Assembly (NCBI GenBank): GCA_945885345.1
Contig: CAMCYP010000004.1
Location: forward strand, 62,001 to 126,000
Origin: Bordetella parapertussis
GTDB lineage: Bacteria; Pseudomonadota; Gammaproteobacteria; Burkholderiales; SG8-41
Length of the DNA: 64,000 bases
Direction of reading: 5' to 3'
The notes under the pieces are model-generated. The model worked only from the letters and a program-made list of their open reading frames with translations. It was not told the origin of the DNA and searched no databases. The position numbers were made by a program, and so were the translations under genes. This document shows positions 58,462 to 64,000 of the stretch, piece by piece. How positions within the stretch are numbered: position 1 is the stretch's first letter; every line of letters starts with the position of its first letter.

Positions 58462-58528
58462 ATCGTTACTCCTTGATTTTTTTAGGTTTTCTAACCCCCA
58501 GGAACAGCAACGCTCCCAGCCCGTCAAC

Positions 58529-58594
58529 CACTATATGTTGTGGTTGACTCATTAATTTCGACCAATTCTAGTGGCCGTGTTTTGAATCCGCAAT
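58529..58594 (-). promoter_or_regulatory. predicted nrdA promoter with NrdR-like boxes
   Basis: - strand TTGCGG-N17-TAGAAT; palindrome CCACTATATGTTGTGG 58529-58544; second weaker box over the -10. Confidence 0.75.
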
Positions 58595-58789
58595 AGGTTT
58601 TGACGGTTTTTTTAAAAGTTCTTGAGAAACAGCAGGAAACAACGCCAAGCACCGGATTTATTGCACAAAAAGTGGGCAGCAAAATGCCGGGCCGGTACGC
58701 TGTGGTGCACCAAGCGATGCAAATCAAGGAATTGCGGAAAACCGCTTGCAGATACCACCCAACAAGGTTGGGGGCGGGCTGTTTTCCGG

Positions 58790-59326
58790 TTAACGCAGGC
58801 TTGCGCGGTAACGCTGCCAGTCAAAATGCGACCCGGGATCGGTCTTGCGGCCGGGCGCAATGTCGGAATGCCCGACGCTGGCGGCGATGGGATATCGCGC
58901 ATGCAGGGCGCGGGCGAGCGCCCCCAGCTGGTCATACTGGGCATCGCTGAACGTCAGGTCGTCCGTGCCTTCCAGTTCGATGCCGATCGAATAATCATTG
59001 CAGCGCTCGCGCCCGCACCACAAGGATTGTCCGGCGTGCCACGCCCGCAGCGCGCAGGGCACAAATTGCAGCAAGGTGCCATCGCGGCGGATGAAAAAAT
59101 GCGCGGATACCTGCAGCCCGGCGATGGTGGCGAAATACGGATGCGCCGCCGGATCCAGCCGGTTCAGGAACAGGTCGCTGACCGCCGTACCGCCAAATAC
59201 ACCCGGCGGCAGGCTGATATTGTGGATAACCAGCAATTCGATCGCGGTATCCGGCGGTCGCTCATCGCAATTCGGCGAAGCTGTATAGAGCGCCTCATCC
59301 ACCAGCCCGGCAGCATCAATATTCAT
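58790..59326 (-). CDS. ampD: 1,6-anhydro-N-acetylmuramyl-L-alanine amidase
   Basis: ELLVIHNISLPPGVFGG, VSAHFFIRRDGTLLQFV, GHSDIAPGRKTDPGSHFDW. Confidence 0.94.
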   Translation of the reverse strand: MNIDAAGLVDEALYTASPNCDERPPDTAIELLVIHNISLPPGVFGGTAVSDLFLNRLDPAAHPYFATIAGLQVSAHFFIRRDGTLLQFVPCALRAWHAGQSLWCGRERCNDYSIGIELEGTDDLTFSDAQYDQLGALARALHARYPIAASVGHSDIAPGRKTDPGSHFDWQRYRASLR

Positions 59327-59336
59327 GACCGCCCCT

Positions 59337-60701
59337 TCAGGATCTGGTATCCAGTTCCTGCTTGATGCCGAGGCGCTGGATACGGTAACGCAGCGCGCGG
59401 AAGGAAATGCCGAGCAGCTTGGCCGCCGCAGTCTGGTTGTAACGGGCGCGCTCCAGGGCTTCAAGAATCGCCTTGCGCTCGATGGCTTCGAGCCGCTCGG
59501 GCAACGGCAGGCCCTCGACATCAATCTCCAGCTCGGCAGCGCGCTCGTCCGACAACTGCAGATCATCCACCGCGATCTCGTCGCCGCTGACCAGCGCCAC
59601 GGCGCGCTCCAGGATGTTTTCCAGTTCGCGGACGTTACCCGGGAAGTGATAAGCCTGCAGCGCGGCTACCGCCTGCAGCGACAGCCGGGGGGTGCGACCG
59701 TCGCCAGCGTGGCGTGCCAGTATCGCTGCGGCAAGCCGTGGAATGTCCTCGCGCAATTCACGCAATGCCGGCATGCGCAATTCAATCACGTTGAGGCGGT
59801 AATACAGATCCTGCCGGAACGCGCCGCTTTTCACTTCCTCGGCAAGGTGGCGGTGCGTCGCGCTGATGATGCGCACATCCACCGCTTCCTCGGCAGTCGA
59901 ACCGACCCTGCGCACGCGCTTTTCCTGGATGGCGCGCAGCAGCTTCACCTGCATCGACAACGGCAAATCACCGACCTCATCGAGAAACAGCGTGCCGCCA
60001 TCGGCCGCCTGAAAAAAACCGTCGTGGTCCGCCAGTGCCCCGGTGAAGGCCCCTTTCTTGTGCCCGAAAAATTCGGACTCCATCAGGTTCTCCGGGATCG
60101 CACCGCAGTTGACTGCCACGAAAGGACTGTCGCGGCGTGCGCCGTTCAGGTGTATCCGGCGCGCGGCCAGCTCCTTGCCGGAACCCGACTCACCGCGAAT
60201 CTGTACCGGCGCCTGGCTGCGCGCCAGCTTGTCAATCATTTGTCGGGCCTGATCCATCAGCGGCGACTCGCCGATCAGGTATGGCCCGGATCCCGGCTGC
60301 GCGACATCCGGATCCTGGCGTTCACCACCCGGGCGCGGCAACTTCAGCGCAGAACGCACCAGGGCCCGCAACTGGTCGAGAGATACCGGTTTGCCCAGAT
60401 AATCAAAAGCCCCGGCCTTCAGCGCAGCCACTGCATTCTCCGCGCTGCCGTGCGCGGTGATCACGGCAACCGGCAGGCTGGGATGATTCCGGGTGATGTG
60501 CTCAACAATCGACAAACCGTCGCCGTCGGCCAGCCGCATGTCGGTCAGGCACAGCTCGAATGAATTGGACCCGAGCAGCGCTAAAGCTTCTGACACACTC
60601 GCCGCACAGTGCGGTTCGAGGCCCATGCGAAGCAGCGTGATGCCGAGCAGCTCCCGGATGTCCGCTTCATCATCGACAACCAGTACCTGACCCATTGCCA
60701 C
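59337..60701 (-). CDS. pilR: sigma-54-dependent NtrC-family response regulator (PilR)
   Basis: Receiver VLVVDDEADIREL; GESGSGKELAARRIH; GAFTGA; Fis-type HTH. Confidence 0.92.
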   Translation of the reverse strand: MAMGQVLVVDDEADIRELLGITLLRMGLEPHCAASVSEALALLGSNSFELCLTDMRLADGDGLSIVEHITRNHPSLPVAVITAHGSAENAVAALKAGAFDYLGKPVSLDQLRALVRSALKLPRPGGERQDPDVAQPGSGPYLIGESPLMDQARQMIDKLARSQAPVQIRGESGSGKELAARRIHLNGARRDSPFVAVNCGAIPENLMESEFFGHKKGAFTGALADHDGFFQAADGGTLFLDEVGDLPLSMQVKLLRAIQEKRVRRVGSTAEEAVDVRIISATHRHLAEEVKSGAFRQDLYYRLNVIELRMPALRELREDIPRLAAAILARHAGDGRTPRLSLQAVAALQAYHFPGNVRELENILERAVALVSGDEIAVDDLQLSDERAAELEIDVEGLPLPERLEAIERKAILEALERARYNQTAAAKLLGISFRALRYRIQRLGIKQELDTRS

Positions 60702-60723
60702 CCTGTACCCCCTCTTGGCCCCT

Positions 60724-62334
60724 TCAGCCCGCAGCGCAGGTTACCGAAAACCGCGCGCCCCTGGCTGAATCCACGTATTCGAGCATCGCGCCGTTCGCTT
60801 CACAGATTTCCCGCGCCAGATAAAGGCCGAGTCCGGTACCACCCGGCGATGTAGTGAAAAACGGCTCGAACAATTTGCTGCGTGACTCCGGCGGCAGTCC
60901 GGGGCCGTCATCGACGACGTCCAATCTTACCGCATTGCCACGGCTGGCCCGCTCAACCACAAGACTGATGCTGCCGGGACCGCGACGCGAATGACGCAGC
61001 GCGTTCTGGCACAAATTCCACAACACCTGGTTCAGGTGATCGCGATCGAACATGACATGGGGATCCGTTTCCAGACTCAGCTCGATCACGTTCGCCACCA
61101 GTTTTTCCGTGGCCACAAACTGCTCAATGAAGGCACGCAGGTAAGTCGCGAGGTGAAAACGCTCGCGCACCGCGCGCTCCCCGCGATTCAGCGTCTGCAC
61201 ATCGTTGATCATGCGGTCGAGCCGGCGGGTATTGTCGCGAATGATCGTGGTCAGACGTCGCGCGCCCGGTGAAACCTCAGGCTCTTCCTGCAGCAGCTCC
61301 GCGGCATGGCTGATGGCGCCCAGCGGGTTGCGGATTTCGTGGGCAATATTCGCCGTCAGCCGTCCGAGCGCAGCCAGTTTAAGCTGCCGCGCCTCGGTCT
61401 GGATGCGCGCCAGATCTTCGAGAAAAATGACCGCGCCGGCGCCACGCCGTGCCGCAACCGGCACCAGTCTTGCCCGCAGGTGTGAACCAAGTTCGAACGC
61501 ATCCGGCGTTTCACGGCCCTGCTGATCACGCAGCCAGGTTTCGACGCGGGCATGCAGCGTGGGTGCACGATCCTTCAGTGCCACCACGCCGCCGCCGCGC
61601 AGGCCACCGATCATGCGTTCCGCTGCAGTATTGACCTGGCGCACGATGCCTTCGCCGTCGACGACAATCACGCCGTGCTCCATGTCCTGGATCACCAGCT
61701 GGTTGACCTGCGCCATGTTGGCAAGATCGATTTCGCGCTGCGCCGCCAGCCGTTCGCTCGCCAGCGAACGCGTGGCGAGGGTATGCGCAAGCCATGCGAT
61801 GGCGAAATAGGCAATCGACAACAGGCCCGCCTGGGCATACTGCGCGCCGCTCTCGGAAAACCGCAGCACCTCGTAGGTATGCTCGAGCAGCACCGCGATG
61901 GTCGCGATCGCGGCAAAAAACAGCGTCAGCTGACCACGGCTGACCAGCCCTGCGGCAGCCAGTGAAGTCAGCAACAGCAGCCCCAATCCACTCGACAATC
62001 CGCTGCTGGCATACATCAGCAGCACTACAAACCCGATGTCGCCGCCGACCTGGATCGCCAGTTGCCAGGTAAACCGTTCGCGTGTGCGGATGACCACGAA
62101 CATCGCCAACCCGAATGCGGCATAACTGGCGGCGACAATCAGGAACAGCCGCAGATCCCGCGAACCGAACTGCAGGGTGTTGCCCCAGAAACCGCCGGCC
62201 AGCAGCAACAGCAGCGCAGCGGCCGTACGGTAGCCGTTGAACAGCTCCAATGAACGCCAATACGCATCCGGTGTCCGGTGGACGCCTTCGGCATCCCGGA
62301 ACTCCGCTTGCATCGCTTGGTCGGCGGGGGCCAT
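60724..62334 (-). CDS. pilS: PilS-like sensor histidine kinase
   Basis: N-terminal TM array, PAS, IAHEIRNPLGAISHAAELLQEE, GGTGLGLYLAREIC; adjacent to pilR. Confidence 0.9.
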   Translation of the reverse strand: MAPADQAMQAEFRDAEGVHRTPDAYWRSLELFNGYRTAAALLLLLAGGFWGNTLQFGSRDLRLFLIVAASYAAFGLAMFVVIRTRERFTWQLAIQVGGDIGFVVLLMYASSGLSSGLGLLLLTSLAAAGLVSRGQLTLFFAAIATIAVLLEHTYEVLRFSESGAQYAQAGLLSIAYFAIAWLAHTLATRSLASERLAAQREIDLANMAQVNQLVIQDMEHGVIVVDGEGIVRQVNTAAERMIGGLRGGGVVALKDRAPTLHARVETWLRDQQGRETPDAFELGSHLRARLVPVAARRGAGAVIFLEDLARIQTEARQLKLAALGRLTANIAHEIRNPLGAISHAAELLQEEPEVSPGARRLTTIIRDNTRRLDRMINDVQTLNRGERAVRERFHLATYLRAFIEQFVATEKLVANVIELSLETDPHVMFDRDHLNQVLWNLCQNALRHSRRGPGSISLVVERASRGNAVRLDVVDDGPGLPPESRSKLFEPFFTTSPGGTGLGLYLAREICEANGAMLEYVDSARGARFSVTCAAG

Positions 62335-62343
62335 CAGATGCGA

Positions 62344-62574
62344 TCAGTGTTTTGCGCGAAATTCCTGCTCGTGTTCCGCGGAGCAGAAATAGCGGGATCC
62401 GGACACGATGCCCTCGCCACGCGGCAGATGCAATCCGCAATGCGCACAATCCACCATGTCTTCGGTTTGCGGATCAGCCGGCCGCTGCACGCCATTGTCC
62501 GCGCGCCGGCGATGGGTGCGCAGCAGCCAGAACAATGCCGCGAAAGCGATTGCGATAAGCAGAATCTTGGACAT
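62344..62574 (-). CDS. PP0621 family protein
   Basis: TM plus CAHCGLHLPRGEGIVSGSRYFCSAEHEQEF. Confidence 0.88.
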   Translation of the reverse strand: MSKILLIAIAFAALFWLLRTHRRRADNGVQRPADPQTEDMVDCAHCGLHLPRGEGIVSGSRYFCSAEHEQEFRAKH

Positions 62575-62617
62575 CGATGCTTCGACCGCCGGACAATCCG
62601 GTGCGGATGGCGCAGTG

Positions 62618-63151
62618 TCAGGCCTGCGCCGACTCCGGATCCACGGCCAGTGCCTCCAGGAAACGCGACACCAGATTGTAGCCCCCGATGGTCGCCGTCA
62701 GTTCGACGATTTCGCGCTGGTTGAAATGCCCGCGCAAGGCCTCGAAAACGGCATCCGGCACATGGATGTCCCGCGTCATCGCATCGGTATAAGCCAGTAC
62801 CGCCCGTTGCGCCGGCGTCAATACGGCGGAATCCTGCCAGCGGTCCAGCGTGTCGAGCTGCGCCTGGGTCACGCCTTCGCGCAGCGCAAACGGCACATGG
62901 ACCTGATATTCATAGGATGCGCCGTTCAGCAGCGCCACGCGCAATATGACGAGTTCGCGGTAATCGCCACGCAGCGTGCATTGCTGACGAATCGCGGTAA
63001 ACAGCGCGAGCCAGCCTTCGGCCACCGGCGGTGCGTTGAGCAGCATGCTGTAAAGATTGAGCATGCGCCCGTCGCGTTCCTTGCGGATCTGATCCGCCAG
63101 CGCCCGCACGGCCGGACTGCTGTTCTCGTCGCCATAGGCTACGCGGGCCAT
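62618..63151 (-). CDS. carboxymuconolactone decarboxylase family protein
   Basis: RELVILRVALLNGASYEYQVHVPFALREGVTQAQ; LAYTDAMTRDIHVPD. Confidence 0.9.
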   Translation of the reverse strand: MARVAYGDENSSPAVRALADQIRKERDGRMLNLYSMLLNAPPVAEGWLALFTAIRQQCTLRGDYRELVILRVALLNGASYEYQVHVPFALREGVTQAQLDTLDRWQDSAVLTPAQRAVLAYTDAMTRDIHVPDAVFEALRGHFNQREIVELTATIGGYNLVSRFLEALAVDPESAQA

Positions 63152-63228
63152 CGCTGAAGCTCCGGAATTGCGGAATCGGGAAAACCGTGCCGCTCCGGTC
63201 AGAACGCACCGGTCGGCATCCAAAATGG

Positions 63229-63305
<77 letters not shown>

Positions 63306-63401
63306 AATGACACAAACAGAACAGGCTTTGCAACAAGCCTGATTTACAACAAGCTGCATACGCCGCACAAACAAGAAGGGCACGTTGCGCGTGCCCTTCG
63401 T

Positions 63402-64000
63402 TCAATGCGTCCGCGTTACCGCGAACTGCGCCAATTGTAGCAAAAAATCCCGGTACTGCGTGGACGGAATCGAATCCAGCGCAGCAACTGCCGCACGCGC
63501 CTCGGCCTCGGCCTGCCGGCGTGTGTAATCCAACGCCCCTGAACGGTGGATCGCCGCCAGCACACGGTCCAGATCGCCCAGCCCGCCGGAAGCCAGCGCA
63601 CTGCGCACCAGCGAGGCCTCTTCGGGACTACCATGCTGGATGACGCGGATCAGCGGCAGCGTCGGCTTGCCTTCGGCCAGGTCATCACCCACGTTTTTGC
63701 CGATGACGCCGGCCTCTCCGGAGTAATCCAGTAGATCATCAATCAACTGGAATGCCGTGCCGAGATGACTGCCATAGGCGGCCATTGCCGCCTCCACTGC
63801 CGGCGAGGTTCCCGCGAGCAATGCGCCCAGACGGCTCGCCGCTTCGAACAGCTTGGCTGTTTTGTAGCGGATGACCTGCAGGTAGCTGGCCTCGTCGATG
63901 TCGGCGTTGCGGCAATTCATCAGTTGCATTACTTCACCCTCGGCAATGACATTGGTCGCATCGGCAAGCACCTGCAGCACGCGCAGGTCATCGACGTTAA
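63402..64000 (-). CDS. ispB: polyprenyl (octaprenyl) diphosphate synthase, N-terminus beyond window
   Basis: GTAFQLIDDLLDYSGEAGVIGKNVGDDLAEGKPTLPLI; frame open to window edge. Confidence 0.92.
   Translation of the reverse strand, partial: NVDDLRVLQVLADATNVIAEGEVMQLMNCRNADIDEASYLQVIRYKTAKLFEAASRLGALLAGTSPAVEAAMAAYGSHLGTAFQLIDDLLDYSGEAGVIGKNVGDDLAEGKPTLPLIRVIQHGSPEEASLVRSALASGGLGDLDRVLAAIHRSGALDYTRRQAEAEARAAVAALDSIPSTQYRDFLLQLAQFAVTRTH

Noticed and set aside
59325-60563. 412-aa plus-strand ORF
   Set aside because: Antisense to the NtrC-type regulator.

Overview
The window is a GC-rich, gene-dense chromosomal segment, probably betaproteobacterial (PhaM, PP0621, PilS/PilR, YqjD/YqjE/YqjK-type genes; inference from gene content). 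Most of it is housekeeping: pgi, orn, rsgA, degP-like, fumC, maeB, nrdA/nrdB, ampD, pilS/pilR, tRNA-Pro, ispB-like. Accessory content lies mainly in three places. (1) 0-6.5 kb is a dense cluster of YCII/DGPF, VOC, SRPBCC and DUF1428 genes. (2) 23.3-33.9 kb has a heme-b-like membrane protein, a molybdoenzyme with a 4-cluster ferredoxin module fused at its N-terminus, a Crp-like regulator, and a tight operon encoding a citrate-synthase-like protein with altered oxaloacetate-site residues, an orphan carboxyltransferase, an enolase-superfamily enzyme, a TctC/Bug protein and a sulfotransferase. (3) 34.6-36.55 kb looks like an integrase-less two-cassette integron remnant: an attI-like site, an unknown-ORF cassette with a well-formed attC, and a methyltransferase cassette with a second attC. 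Other signals are a 17-bp GC-rich palindromic repeat found inside two coding genes (including an in-frame insertion in pgi), a shared NrdR-like promoter architecture before nrdA and a lytic transglycosylase gene, and matching CTTAA-N6-CTTAA boxes upstream of a response regulator and degP. All calls come from reading the sequence; no database searches were run.
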